The notes: a model not told the origin generated them from the sequence alone. A DNA stretch of 64,000 bases from Phyllobacterium brassicacearum (GCF_003010955.1 NZ_PGGO01000001.1:434001-498000), one strand, 5' to 3'; shown: positions 17,661 to 26,228, counted from the first letter of the stretch. Numbers and translations are program-made.

Positions 17661-18227
17661 ATGCCAATGCCAAGAACCCTGATCCTCATTTTCCATCCGG
17701 ATTTCAACAGCTCCCGCGCCAACCGCGCTCTCGCTGATGCAGCCTCGCTGGTTGCCGATACGGAAATCTTCGACGTGCAAGCGGCCTATCCTGACAACAA
17801 GATCAACGTGGCCGCCGAAGTCGAGAGGCTGCTTGGCGCCGAGCAGATCGTGTTGCAGTTCCCGATCCAATGGTATTCGGCGCCGCCGATACTGCAGGCG
17901 TGGCAGAACGCCGTTCTGACCCGGATGTATTACATCAACTACGAGACCGAAGGCCGGGTGCTGGAGGGCAAGCCGTTAACGGTCGCAGTGACAGCAGGCA
18001 ATACGGCGCCCGCCTATTCCCTGCACGGCGCGAACCTCTTGCCCCTCGGAGAAATCCTGAACCCGCTGCGCGTGACGGCCAATCGTTGCGGCCTGCCGTG
18101 GTCCGAACCATTTGCAGTATATGAGACGATGAAGGCTTCGGACGATGAATTGCGAGAGGCGGGGCGCGCTTATGCCCGCAGACTGGCTTCGCCGAGCACG
18201 CAATTGTTACAATATGCAACAATTTGA
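17661..18227 (+). CDS. Flavodoxin-fold NAD(P)H oxidoreductase (KefF/MdaB type)
   Basis: The protein has 188 residues from the ATG at 17661, which follows AAAGGAGAC; the frame is open from 17601 but has no site there. The fold is flavodoxin_2: TLILIFHPDFNSSRANRAL at the FMN phosphate loop, QIVLQFPIQWYSAPPILQAW typical of KefF, MdaB and YwrO quinone reductases, and VAVTAGNTAPAYSLHG. It likely reduces quinones by two electrons using FAD or FMN and NAD(P)H, protecting against oxidative stress. No Kef potassium channel gene is adjacent. Confidence 0.82.
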   Translation: MPMPRTLILIFHPDFNSSRANRALADAASLVADTEIFDVQAAYPDNKINVAAEVERLLGAEQIVLQFPIQWYSAPPILQAWQNAVLTRMYYINYETEGRVLEGKPLTVAVTAGNTAPAYSLHGANLLPLGEILNPLRVTANRCGLPWSEPFAVYETMKASDDELREAGRAYARRLASPSTQLLQYATI

Positions 18228-18229
18228 CC

Positions 18230-18244
18230 TTAAACGGCCCTTAA
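18230..18244. promoter_or_regulatory. CtrA box upstream of the AsmA gene
   Basis: TTAA, ACGGCCC, TTAA is an exact TTAA-N7-TTAA match that begins three bases after the oxidoreductase stop and 101 bases before the AsmA start. It is the second such site within 4 kb. Confidence 0.5.
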
Positions 18245-18344
18245 CGACTTGAATTGCCACGCATGATCGCTAAACCGTCAATGACAATGCATAAAAACTC
18301 CGCGGGATTAGCGACCTGCGGATTGTGGAGTATCGGAAACGCTC

Positions 18345-20225
18345 ATGTCCTGGTACAGGCCAAGGAACCTTCTCCTAACGATCTTGATGATGGCCCTCGT
18401 TGCCGGAGGAGTCCTTGTTGCCCTGCCCTATCTCGTCAGCACCGATCTGATCCGGGCACGGTTGATCCAGGAAATCAGCAACTGGACTGGCTACACCGTC
18501 GAATCCCGCCAGTCGCCACAGATATCGTTCTTTCCTGTTTTCAGTGCATCGCTGGGTGATGTGAGCATTCGCAATCCATGGCAGAGCGAGGGCGCGCCGT
18601 TCATGCAGGCCGAACGGATCGAAGTCGACCTGTCGCTGCTCTCGGCCCTCGTTGGCAACATCGAATTCACGGAAACCAAGATCGTCAGGCCACGGTTTGT
18701 CATTGATGAACCGATCAAGAGCCTGTCGCAAATTGGCGAGTCTCTTGCCAAAAGCGACGGACGGATTGGCGATGTCGTGCGCGAGGCCCGCGCGGCTGTC
18801 GAGGCCAATCCAGGGAAACCAGACATGAGTGCCGTGTCATCGCAGCCGTTCGGGCGGGTGCGTCTCGAAGATGCGATGGTCACGTTCAAACGGCCGATCA
18901 ATGGCGCGGAAGAACAGATATCAAGCATCAGCGGTGTCTTTGACTGGCCACAGACATCCGGTGTCGCCAGTTTCCGCGGTACAGCCATATGGCATGGCGA
19001 GGAGACGGAAGTCGATAGTTCCGCTACCAGGGCCTTGCTGCTGCTAGCGGGAGGAACCAGCCCGCTGCAGATGAATCTGAGTTCAACGCCGCTAACACTT
19101 TCGTTCAACGGATCGGCCGACATTTCCAAGGACCAGTTCTTTGAAGGAACGTTGTCGCTGACCTCGCCATCGCTGCGCCGAACGCTTGAATGGTCAAGAA
19201 TGGCGACGATACCGGGGGCGCCAATTGGCAGTTTTACGCTGGACGCATCCGTGTCGGGTTCAGCGAACAGGATGAAACTGGATGGCCTGACGGCGACGCT
19301 CAACGACAATCCGGCAAAGGGTGTGATCGAGGTCGTGCTTGATGAGGGAACACCAAGCGTTGCGGGGACACTTGCTTTCGAAACACTGGATCTTCATTCG
19401 GTGTTTTCCGGTTTCATGCCCCTGCCTGGTGGCACGACCGCTGCGGATGCCGTGATCGATACGGCTTTCCTCAATCAGCTCAACCTGGACCTGCGTGTTT
19501 CAGCTCAGAACGCATCGTTGGGTCCGGTCAATCTTGCCAAGGTGGCGGCAACAGCTCAGATCCGCAACGGAAGGGCCATTTTCGATATTGGCGAGGCATC
19601 GGCCTTCGACGGCTCGGTCGCGGCCAGCTTCCAGCTTGCGGACGAAGGCGACGGAGCTGCTCTCGGAGAACTCCGTCTCAACGGCACCGATGTCAACAGC
19701 GCTTCCATCGCATCGCTGCTTGGACTGGGAAACCGCTTCGAACTCGGCAAGGGTACGATGTCGCTTGTGCTGAAGGGACCCATATCGCGCTGGTCCACGG
19801 CCTTGGCCAGTGCCAAGGGAACATTGAGCATGCGGTTTGGTTCCGGCCAGATTCGCAGCCTCGACTTCAACAGTCTGCTCAGCAAGGCCAAGACCGACCG
19901 CTTCTTCAGCCTCAACGAGAAGACGGATGCCTGGCTGGCTTTCGACAGATTGGAAATCAAAGCCAATATCATGGACGGCGTCGCAGCGCTCGATACCGCG
20001 CAAATCCAGAACAAGCAGGGCACCCTCAGTTTTGCGGGTATCGTGACGCTGATCGGTAAGAGCCTCGCGCTGACCGGGGATTTCGCGGTACCTGTTGCCG
20101 CGCCGGCACCGCCAGAGGGTACTACCGCCGACGCGCCGAAGCCGGAACCGACTTTCAATCACACGCGGTTCTTCATTGGCGGCTCATGGGACAATCCCTT
20201 TATTTCGCCAATCGTTTCGCAGTAG
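18345..20225 (+). CDS. AsmA family protein
   Basis: The protein has 626 residues. One N-terminal membrane helix (NLLLTILMMALVAGGVLVAL) is followed by a long periplasmic part of repeated beta strands typical of AsmA: IQEISNWTGYTVESRQSPQI and DVSIRNPW near the start, and GTLSMRFGSGQIRSLDFNSLL in the conserved C-terminal AsmA segment. AsmA-like proteins are thought to act as bridges in lipid transport to the outer membrane or in envelope assembly. It is a single gene behind a CtrA-type box, so its expression may follow the cell cycle. Confidence 0.88.
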   Translation: MSWYRPRNLLLTILMMALVAGGVLVALPYLVSTDLIRARLIQEISNWTGYTVESRQSPQISFFPVFSASLGDVSIRNPWQSEGAPFMQAERIEVDLSLLSALVGNIEFTETKIVRPRFVIDEPIKSLSQIGESLAKSDGRIGDVVREARAAVEANPGKPDMSAVSSQPFGRVRLEDAMVTFKRPINGAEEQISSISGVFDWPQTSGVASFRGTAIWHGEETEVDSSATRALLLLAGGTSPLQMNLSSTPLTLSFNGSADISKDQFFEGTLSLTSPSLRRTLEWSRMATIPGAPIGSFTLDASVSGSANRMKLDGLTATLNDNPAKGVIEVVLDEGTPSVAGTLAFETLDLHSVFSGFMPLPGGTTAADAVIDTAFLNQLNLDLRVSAQNASLGPVNLAKVAATAQIRNGRAIFDIGEASAFDGSVAASFQLADEGDGAALGELRLNGTDVNSASIASLLGLGNRFELGKGTMSLVLKGPISRWSTALASAKGTLSMRFGSGQIRSLDFNSLLSKAKTDRFFSLNEKTDAWLAFDRLEIKANIMDGVAALDTAQIQNKQGTLSFAGIVTLIGKSLALTGDFAVPVAAPAPPEGTTADAPKPEPTFNHTRFFIGGSWDNPFISPIVSQ

Positions 20226-20243
20226 GACTGATGCGGAGCTGCG

Positions 20244-20330
20244 ATGGCGATCAAAGGAATTGACCATGTCCAGCTCGCGATGCCCGCCAGCGGCCGGTTG
20301 GCCGCGCGGAATTTCTATGGCAGATCGTAG
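20244..20330 (+). pseudogene. N-terminal remnant of a glyoxalase/bleomycin-resistance family gene
   Basis: A 28-codon frame reads MAIKGIDHVQLAMPA, then GRLAARNFYG, and stops. This is the opening of the vicinal-oxygen-chelate (glyoxalase) family, with the first metal-ligand His in DHVQLAMP. No continuation was found in any forward frame downstream, so the rest of the gene seems lost. It directly follows the AsmA gene. Confidence 0.55.
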
Positions 20331-20361
20331 TCACGAGTTCGCAGGACGCCCCGGGACAACC

Positions 20362-20389
20362 CTTGGAAATAGGATGGAAATCATATACT
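20362..20389 (+). promoter_or_regulatory. Promoter of the candidate small RNA
   Basis: CTTGGA (20362-20367) and TATACT (20384-20389) are spaced by 16 bases. The pair resembles alphaproteobacterial sigma-70 promoters and has no gene downstream before a terminator. Confidence 0.45.
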
Positions 20390-20395
20390 GTCCTT

Positions 20396-20485
20396 GGAGC
20401 AGGAGGATGAGCTTGCGCCCACCCTCCCGTTCCTAGCAAATGAAATGGACCCGGATAGTGACTTGCCAGCCATTCCGGGTCTTTT
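20396..20485 (+). ncRNA. Candidate small RNA, about 90 nt, two hairpins
   Basis: Between a promoter-like pair and a terminator lies a non-coding stretch that folds well. Hairpin 1 pairs GGAGC-A-GGAGG with CCTCC-C-GTTCC (starting near 20396). Hairpin 2 is the terminator: GACCCGGA (20448-20455), an 18-base loop, TCCGGGTC (20474-20481), then TTTT. The predicted start is 20396, seven bases after the -10. The pyrimidine arm CACCCTCCCG could act against ribosome binding sites. I do not recognise a named family. It could also be the 3' leader or trailer of an unseen transcript. Confidence 0.5.
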
Positions 20486-20530
20486 CATTTCCAGGGTGAT
20501 GCTCAGCGGTCTAAACCACATCGCGTCACA

Positions 20531-20623
20531 AGTTTGAAGGCATGGCCCCTGCCCTGAGGTCGGGGAGGCCCATCTTCCCCGATGCACCGCTGGCCCCGTG
20601 CTCCCTGCTCCTGCCCTCAAACT
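20531..20623. other. Large imperfect inverted repeat, possible structured RNA
   Basis: AGTTTGAAGGCA (20531-20542) pairs with TGCCCTCAAACT (20612-20623) with one mismatch in 12. The enclosed GC-rich stretch can form inner hairpins, for example CGGGGA with TCCCCG. There is no T-run. It lies about 110 bases downstream of potI on the minus strand and could be the 3' structure of that operon. I see no gene here. Confidence 0.3.
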
Positions 20624-20733
20624 AATCGCGCCTCAACGCCAATCCTGATTTATGGCCGAGTTTGGGGCGAGCGACAACGCACGCAGAGTTGCATCTGCAT
20701 GCGCTCGAAGGGTTCTGAGGTTGCTACCGATTG

Positions 20734-21552
20734 CTAGTTTCTGGCGGCCGCCTGTTCGTCGCGCGCCTTCTGAACCTCGCGGCGCTTGTTGGCGATGGAT
20801 GCAATGATCACACCGACGGCGACAATTGCGATCAGGATGGTGCAGGCGGCGTTGATCTCCGGAGTAACACCGAGCCGGACCTGCGAATAGATGCGCATCG
20901 GCAAGGTGGTTGCGCCCGGCCCCGACGTGAAGCTCGAGATAACCAGATCATCGATCGACAGGGTGAAGGCCAGCATCCACCCCGAGACAACGGCCGGCAG
21001 GATCACCGGCAATGTGATCCTGAAGAAGGTGGTGACCGGCGTTGCACCCAAATCCATTGCAGCTTCCTCCAGGGAGCGGTCGAAAGTGACCAGCCGCGAT
21101 TGGACAACGACCGCGACAAAGCACATGGAGAAGGTTATGTGGGCGAGGACCATGGTCCAGATGCCACGGTCGAAGCCAATCGCAACAAACAGCAGCAGCA
21201 TGGAAAGACCGGTGATGACTTCGGGCATGACCAGCGGCGCGTATATCATTGCCGAGAACAGAAGCCGCCCGCGGAAGCGGGTATAGCGGGTCATGGCCAA
21301 TGCGCCCAGTGTCCCAAGCACTGTCGCGACTGTAGCCGAGATGAGGCCTACGCGGATCGTTACCCAGGCGGCATCGATGAAGGGCTGATTGTTGAAGAGT
21401 GAAACGTACCATTTGGTCGAGAATCCGGCCCAAACCGTCACCAGGCGGGATTCGTTGAAGGAATAGACGACCAGGAGAACGATCGGCAAATAGAGGAATG
21501 CGAAGCCGAGAACCAGTGAGACAATATTGAAGCGAGACCAGGTGGTGTTCAT
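20734..21552 (-). CDS. potI: Putrescine/spermidine ABC transporter permease PotI
   Basis: The protein has 272 residues from the ATG at 21552; longer readings enter the upstream gene. It has six membrane helices of the binding-protein-dependent permease type, starting VLGFAFLYLPIVLLVVYSFN, and the EAA loop LEEAAMDLGATPVTTFFRI that docks on the ATPase. With PotH it forms the inner-membrane channel. It is the last gene of potFGHI on the minus strand; its start is one base from the potH stop. Confidence 0.92.
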   Translation of the reverse strand: MNTTWSRFNIVSLVLGFAFLYLPIVLLVVYSFNESRLVTVWAGFSTKWYVSLFNNQPFIDAAWVTIRVGLISATVATVLGTLGALAMTRYTRFRGRLLFSAMIYAPLVMPEVITGLSMLLLFVAIGFDRGIWTMVLAHITFSMCFVAVVVQSRLVTFDRSLEEAAMDLGATPVTTFFRITLPVILPAVVSGWMLAFTLSIDDLVISSFTSGPGATTLPMRIYSQVRLGVTPEINAACTILIAIVAVGVIIASIANKRREVQKARDEQAAARN

Positions 21553-21553
21553 G

Positions 21554-22483
21554 TTATTTCTCGCTTTCCCGTGCACGCGATTCGGCGCGCTGGAACAGCA
21601 CGATCGGTACGACCAGCAACAACAACAGGACCACGGCAACCGCGGATGAGACCGGCCAGTCGCGGTTTGAGAAGAACTCGCTCCACAGCGTCTTGCCGAT
21701 CATCAGGGTCTGCGATCCGCCGAGCAGATCAGGAATAACGAATTCGCCGACTGCCGGAATGAACACCAGAAAACAACCGGCAATGACACCGGGCATCGAC
21801 AGGCGAAAGGTGATTTTCCAGAAGGCGAGGATGGGCGGACAGCCCAAATCCTCCGCAGCCTCAACAAGCGAGTAATCCATCTTTTCCAGTGCCGAATAGA
21901 TTGGCAGCACGAGGAACGGCAGATAGGAATAGACGATGCCGATAAATACAGCTGTGTTGGTGTTGAGGATGTTCAATGGCGTGTCGATCACATGCGCCCA
22001 CATCAGGAACTGGTTCAGCAGTCCTTCGGGCTTCAGAATGCCGATCCAGGCATAGACACGGATCAGGAAGCTGGTCCAGAACGGCAGGATGACCAGCATC
22101 AGCAGTGTTGGCCTTATCGTGGTCGGCGCGCGCGCCATGCCATAGGCGATGGGGTAGCCGACGATGAGGGTCAGGAGCGTCGATACCGCGGCAATCAGCA
22201 CGCTTGAAAGATAGGCCTTGTAGTAGAGTGGATCCTCGACCAGCCAGACGTAATTGTCCCATGAGAATTGCGCAAAACTATCCTTCAGCCCCTGCCAACC
22301 CGCTGACAAATCGAAAGTCGGCGCATAGGGCGGGATTGACGTCGCCCCTTGCGACAGTGAAATCTTGAAGACGATAATGAAGGGAATGAGGAAGAAGATC
22401 AGCAGCCACAGGTAGGGGACCGCGATGACCAGGCGGCTGGCAATTGACGATATCAATCTTTGCATGACATCGCCCTCGTTCAC
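21554..22483 (-). CDS. potH: Putrescine/spermidine ABC transporter permease PotH
   Basis: The protein has 309 residues from GTG at 22483, which overlaps the potG stop (GTGA). An alternative ATG lies six codons further in. The first membrane helix is around VPYLWLLIFFLIPFIIVF, and the EAA loop is VEAAEDLGCPPILAFWKI. It pairs with PotI. The GTGA overlap implies translational coupling with the ATPase gene. Confidence 0.92.
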   Translation of the reverse strand: MNEGDVMQRLISSIASRLVIAVPYLWLLIFFLIPFIIVFKISLSQGATSIPPYAPTFDLSAGWQGLKDSFAQFSWDNYVWLVEDPLYYKAYLSSVLIAAVSTLLTLIVGYPIAYGMARAPTTIRPTLLMLVILPFWTSFLIRVYAWIGILKPEGLLNQFLMWAHVIDTPLNILNTNTAVFIGIVYSYLPFLVLPIYSALEKMDYSLVEAAEDLGCPPILAFWKITFRLSMPGVIAGCFLVFIPAVGEFVIPDLLGGSQTLMIGKTLWSEFFSNRDWPVSSAVAVVLLLLLVVPIVLFQRAESRARESEK

Positions 22484-23625
22484 GCGGTCAGAACGATACC
22501 GGCGTCGGTATCGAAATTGACCCAGACCATATCGTCATAACCGAGAGGCTCCTCGACCGTGCGCACAGCATTGAGACTGGCCGCCTTGATTATCCTGCCG
22601 CTTTCGAGCTTCACGTGGAAAACCGTCATGTCGCCGAAATAGGCAATGTCCCACATTTCGCCGTAGGCGGAATTGATAGATGAATCCGCCGGCTGTTTGC
22701 GGCTGATACGGATCTTTTCCGGCCTGATAGCAAAACCGACAGGCTGGCCGATCGTGCAACTTCTCGACGCTTCGGTGCGAATGGTCAAATTTTCAGGAGC
22801 GACGGCGATATCGATTTTGCCATTACCTACCGCTGCGGTCGTACCCTCGAACATGTTCACATTGCCAATGAAATCCGCGACAAATTTCGAATTTGGCGCT
22901 TCGTAGACTTCCGCTGGCGTCGCCACTTGCATGACCTTGCCCTTGTCCATGACTGCGATGCGATCGGCCATGGTCATTGCCTCTTCCTGATCGTGGGTCA
23001 CCACCACGAAGGTCAGGCCGAGTTTCATCTGCAGGTCCATCAGTTCGAACTGGGTCTCTTCACGCAGCTTCTTGTCCAGCGCGCCGAGAGGTTCGTCCAG
23101 CAGCAAAACCTTCGGACGCTTGGCGACAGCACGAGCCAACGCTACACGCTGGCGCTGGCCGCCGGAGAGCTGGTGCGGCTTGCGTTTGGCGAAGCGTTCA
23201 AGCTTGACCAGTTTGAGCATTTCGGCGACGCGAGCTTCGATGTCGCCCTTCTGCATGCCATCCTGCTTGAGGCCGAATGCGATATTGCCCTCGACGGTCA
23301 TGTGCGGAAACAGTGCATAGGACTGGAACATCATGTTGACCGGGCGCTTGTAGGGCGGGATTCCGCGCATATCCTGGCCGTCGATTTGAATACGGCCGGC
23401 CGTTGGCTCCTCGAACCCGGCGAGCATGCGCAAAAGCGTTGACTTGCCGCAGCCGGATGCGCCGAGCAGTGCAAAGAATTCACGATTGTAGATATTCAGG
23501 GACAGATCATCGACGGCAGTGAAATCAGCGAATTTCTTGGTGACGTTTTCGATGGCAATGAAGGGCTTTGCTTCCGGATCGTTCCAGGGTGCGAACTTGC
23601 GACGAAAACTTCCCAATGATTTCAT
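22480..23625 (-). CDS. potG: Putrescine/spermidine ABC transporter ATP-binding protein PotG
   Basis: The protein has 381 residues from the ATG at 23625, which has GGGG a few bases upstream; an in-frame ATG at 23649 would add eight residues. Walker A is GASGCGKST, the Q loop is in NMMFQSYALFPHMTV, the signature is LSGGQRQRVALARA, and Walker B is VLLLDEPLGALD with a switch His in VTHDQEEAM. The C-terminus has the TOBE-type regulatory domain. It powers PotH/PotI. A terminator just upstream separates it from potF. Confidence 0.93.
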   Translation of the reverse strand: MKSLGSFRRKFAPWNDPEAKPFIAIENVTKKFADFTAVDDLSLNIYNREFFALLGASGCGKSTLLRMLAGFEEPTAGRIQIDGQDMRGIPPYKRPVNMMFQSYALFPHMTVEGNIAFGLKQDGMQKGDIEARVAEMLKLVKLERFAKRKPHQLSGGQRQRVALARAVAKRPKVLLLDEPLGALDKKLREETQFELMDLQMKLGLTFVVVTHDQEEAMTMADRIAVMDKGKVMQVATPAEVYEAPNSKFVADFIGNVNMFEGTTAAVGNGKIDIAVAPENLTIRTEASRSCTIGQPVGFAIRPEKIRISRKQPADSSINSAYGEMWDIAYFGDMTVFHVKLESGRIIKAASLNAVRTVEEPLGYDDMVWVNFDTDAGIVLTA

Positions 23626-23655
23626 GAGGTCCCCTGTCTGACTATGCATTACGTG

Positions 23656-23687
23656 AAAGACCCCGGCATTGGCTGCCGGGGTCTTTT
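23656..23687 (-). terminator. Intra-operon terminator between potF and potG
   Basis: AAAGACCCCGGC and GCCGGGGTCTTT form a perfect 12-bp stem with a seven-base loop. On the minus strand it lies six bases after the potF stop and would end most transcripts there, leaving read-through for potGHI. This is the usual way to make more binding protein than membrane parts. Confidence 0.85.
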
Positions 23688-23692
23688 GAGAA

Positions 23693-24784
23693 TTACTGGC
23701 CTGTGACTACTTTCGTCCATAGCCGCGTGACCACACGCTGCGTTTTCGTGTCATAAGGCGTCACCGTGAACAGCTTGGCCAGGACCTCCGGCGTTGGATA
23801 TACCGCCGGATTGTTAAGGATGGCCTTGTCGATCGACGCCTGAGAGGCCTTGTTACCATTGGCATAGGAGACAAAGTCCGTTGCCTTTGCCGCAACCTCA
23901 GGCTTCAGGATGTAATTGATGAATTCATGCGCTTCCGCCACGTGCGGCGCATCGGCCGGGATCGCCATGACGTCGAACCACATCTGCGCACCCTGTGCCG
24001 GGATGGCGTAGTCGACGTTCACGCCAGCCTTGGCCTCTTCGGCACGCCCTTTGGCCTGGAGGATGTCGCCGGAATAGCCAAGAGCAAGGCAGATATCGCC
24101 GTTGGCCAGCGCGTTGATATATTCCGAGGAATGGAACTTGCGCACATAGGGACGGATCGTTTCAAGCAGCGCGCCTGCCTTGGCCAATTCATCCGGATCC
24201 TTGCTGTCGGGATTGAGACCCAGATATGCCAGCACCGATGGCAGAACATCGGAGGCGGAATCGAGGATGTGAATACCGCAATCCTTGAACTTCGCCGCGA
24301 CTTCAGGCTTGAACAGCACGTCCCATGTGGGCTTTTCATCCGACCCGGTGATTTCCTTCATCTTGGCTACATTGTAGCCAAGACCGGTGGTCCCCCACAT
24401 GTAGTCGACGGCATACTCATTGTCGGGATCATATGTCGCGATGCGCTGATTGATGACATCCCAGGTGTTGGAGAGATTGGGCAGCTTCGACTTGTCGAGC
24501 TTCTGGAACACGCCCGCCGCGATCTGCCGCTGCAGGAACGATGCGGTGGGCACAACAACGTCATAGCCTGAGCCGCCGGCAAGGAGCTTGGTTTCAAGAA
24601 TTTCGTTGCTGTCGAAGGTGTCGTAAACGACCTTGATGCCGGTTTCCTTGGTAAACTCTTCCAGGATGGAAGGGTCGATGTAATCGGACCAGTTATAGAC
24701 ATTGACGACACGCTCCTGAGCCCAAGCCGACGAGGCAAGGCCGAGCGCGAGTGTGGCCGTCAAAAGAACAGACTTTATACCCAT
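23693..24784 (-). CDS. potF: Putrescine/spermidine-binding periplasmic protein PotF
   Basis: The protein has 363 residues with a signal peptide cut after ASSAWA. The mature part starts with the PotD/PotF pattern VVNVYNWSDYIDPSILEEFTK, followed by FDSNEILETKLLAGGSGYDVVVPT and MWGTTGLGYN, which line the polyamine site. It delivers polyamine to PotGHI. It is the first gene of the operon, with its own terminator. The region before it (24785-24959) holds the promoter; no clear operator was seen. Whether the main ligand is putrescine or spermidine cannot be told by eye. Confidence 0.92.
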   Translation of the reverse strand: MGIKSVLLTATLALGLASSAWAQERVVNVYNWSDYIDPSILEEFTKETGIKVVYDTFDSNEILETKLLAGGSGYDVVVPTASFLQRQIAAGVFQKLDKSKLPNLSNTWDVINQRIATYDPDNEYAVDYMWGTTGLGYNVAKMKEITGSDEKPTWDVLFKPEVAAKFKDCGIHILDSASDVLPSVLAYLGLNPDSKDPDELAKAGALLETIRPYVRKFHSSEYINALANGDICLALGYSGDILQAKGRAEEAKAGVNVDYAIPAQGAQMWFDVMAIPADAPHVAEAHEFINYILKPEVAAKATDFVSYANGNKASQASIDKAILNNPAVYPTPEVLAKLFTVTPYDTKTQRVVTRLWTKVVTGQ

Positions 24785-24959
24785 TTATGTCTCCATGCTG
24801 CCGGCATGCTTACTGTAGCAATGCCGTGGTTCCCGTAGTTGGCCTACCTTTTTAGATTGCGATGACTTCGTCAACTGGCTTGGCGCTGCTCGGTCACCGA
24901 ATTCTGCAGGATCGTGATCTTTTTGTGCACCGCGATTGAAGCGCCGCCGGCAATACCCG

Positions 24960-25895
24960 TCAGGCGGGTAAAGCCCGCCTCTGGCGGCGATATTCCCAGC
25001 CGAGATGCATAAGCAAAGCGCAAAGGATGATCGCGCCGCCGATGACGGTTCGCGGCGCAGGAACCTCATTGTGCAGGAGCCAGACCCAGACCGGGCCAAG
25101 CACCGGCTCGAGCGTGCTGATCAGCGCGGCCAGCGCAGAGGGAATGAGCCGCGCACCACTGACGAACAGCGCAAGGCCGAGTCCGAGATTGACTGCGCCG
25201 AGGGCAAAGAGCAGGCCGAAATCGCGTGCACTTGCCGAGAATTGCCTGGCCATAAGCGAGGCGACGACTGCGGCTATGACAACGCCGAGGAAAACGGCCG
25301 GAGTCATGCGCAGATGCGCATGACGGCGGGTGATGACGGTAGCTGAGGCAAAGCAGACAGCGATCAGCAGCGCCAGCATGTCACCGATCGGCGAGACCTC
25401 GCCATCGAGCGAATCCGACACCATGATGGCGACACCGGCAATGACCACGGCGATGGCGATCCAGGTCGCTGTGCTGACCCTTTCGCGGAACAGCGCCCAC
25501 GAAATCAACGCCGCAAACAGCGGCACGCCAGCCTGCAACAGCAATACGTTGGCGACGGTCGTATAGGACAACGCGATGATGAAGCAGGATGAGGCGGTGG
25601 CAAAGCAGATGGCGACGCCGAGGCCAGCCAGCCCCATGTGCTGAAACAAACGCCAGGTGCCGCGCGGGCCGTCGCGCACCAGCATGAAGCAGAGCAGAAA
25701 CAGCGCGGCAAAGAACGACCGCCAGAAAACGATGGTCCAGTTGTCCTCCGCCTCGACGAAGCGGGTCAAGGCGCCGCCAGTGCTCCAGGCAATCGCCGCG
25801 CCCGCAACGAGCAGGCAGCCGACCGCGACCTCCGAAGAGCTCTTGGCGGGGTTTGGCCCGGTAACAGGCGGCAAGGGGACGGCGGAGATACTCAT
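24960..25895 (-). CDS. EamA-family (drug/metabolite) transporter
   Basis: The protein has 311 residues with ten hydrophobic helices in two EamA halves. The first half starts VGCLLVAGAAIAWSTGGALTR, and the second repeats the pattern around GDMLALLIAVCFASATVI. The motif STLEPVLGPVWVWL near the end is typical of the family. It is an inner-membrane exporter or importer of small metabolites; the substrate is unknown. It is on the same strand as a small 51-codon frame upstream and divergent from a LysR gene, its most likely regulator. Confidence 0.85.
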   Translation of the reverse strand: MSISAVPLPPVTGPNPAKSSSEVAVGCLLVAGAAIAWSTGGALTRFVEAEDNWTIVFWRSFFAALFLLCFMLVRDGPRGTWRLFQHMGLAGLGVAICFATASSCFIIALSYTTVANVLLLQAGVPLFAALISWALFRERVSTATWIAIAVVIAGVAIMVSDSLDGEVSPIGDMLALLIAVCFASATVITRRHAHLRMTPAVFLGVVIAAVVASLMARQFSASARDFGLLFALGAVNLGLGLALFVSGARLIPSALAALISTLEPVLGPVWVWLLHNEVPAPRTVIGGAIILCALLMHLGWEYRRQRRALPA

Positions 25896-25977
25896 GCGCG
25901 CACAATGCCAAGCTTATATCCGGGGTCAAGAGCGGAACGCGACGAGGGATTGTCGGTTTCGCGGCATGTGTCGTGAG

Positions 25978-26133
25978 TTAGCTGACAATGGTTCGTATCA
26001 TGCGCTGGATCTGGATTGAAATCCTGCCCTTACTCCAACCGGAATGCGCGTAGAATTCATCCTCCGTCAACGTGCGCGGCTGATGACCGGCGATTTGCCG
26101 AAGCGCGAATGCCCAAAGCAAATAAGCGTCCAT
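25978..26133 (-). CDS. Small hypothetical protein (51 residues)
   Basis: The frame from the ATG at 26133 reads MDAYLLWAFALRQIAG, then TLTEDEFYAHSGWSKGRI and a basic amphipathic tail IQIQRMIRTIVS, and stops at 25978. GGAG lies six bases before the ATG, a good ribosome binding site, and residue use is protein-like. It lies between the EamA gene (same strand) and the LysR gene (divergent). I do not recognise a family. It could be chance, as it is short. Confidence 0.45.
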   Translation of the reverse strand: MDAYLLWAFALRQIAGHQPRTLTEDEFYAHSGWSKGRISIQIQRMIRTIVS

Positions 26134-26228
26134 GTCTATCTCCAATGAAAAATCACTTGCTGGAGACGCTTAATTTGACCAGAATTTCCGGGAATTCTAC
26201 CGGCACGACTGAAACGCGTTTTTTGAAA

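Noticed and set aside
16526-17722. 398-codon open frame on the minus strand
   Set aside because: Antisense to the kinase core of the PdhS-like gene; no recognisable domain.
20731-21402. 223-codon plus-strand frame over potI
   Set aside because: Antisense to a clear permease gene; highly polar Asp/Arg/Gly-rich shadow of membrane helices.
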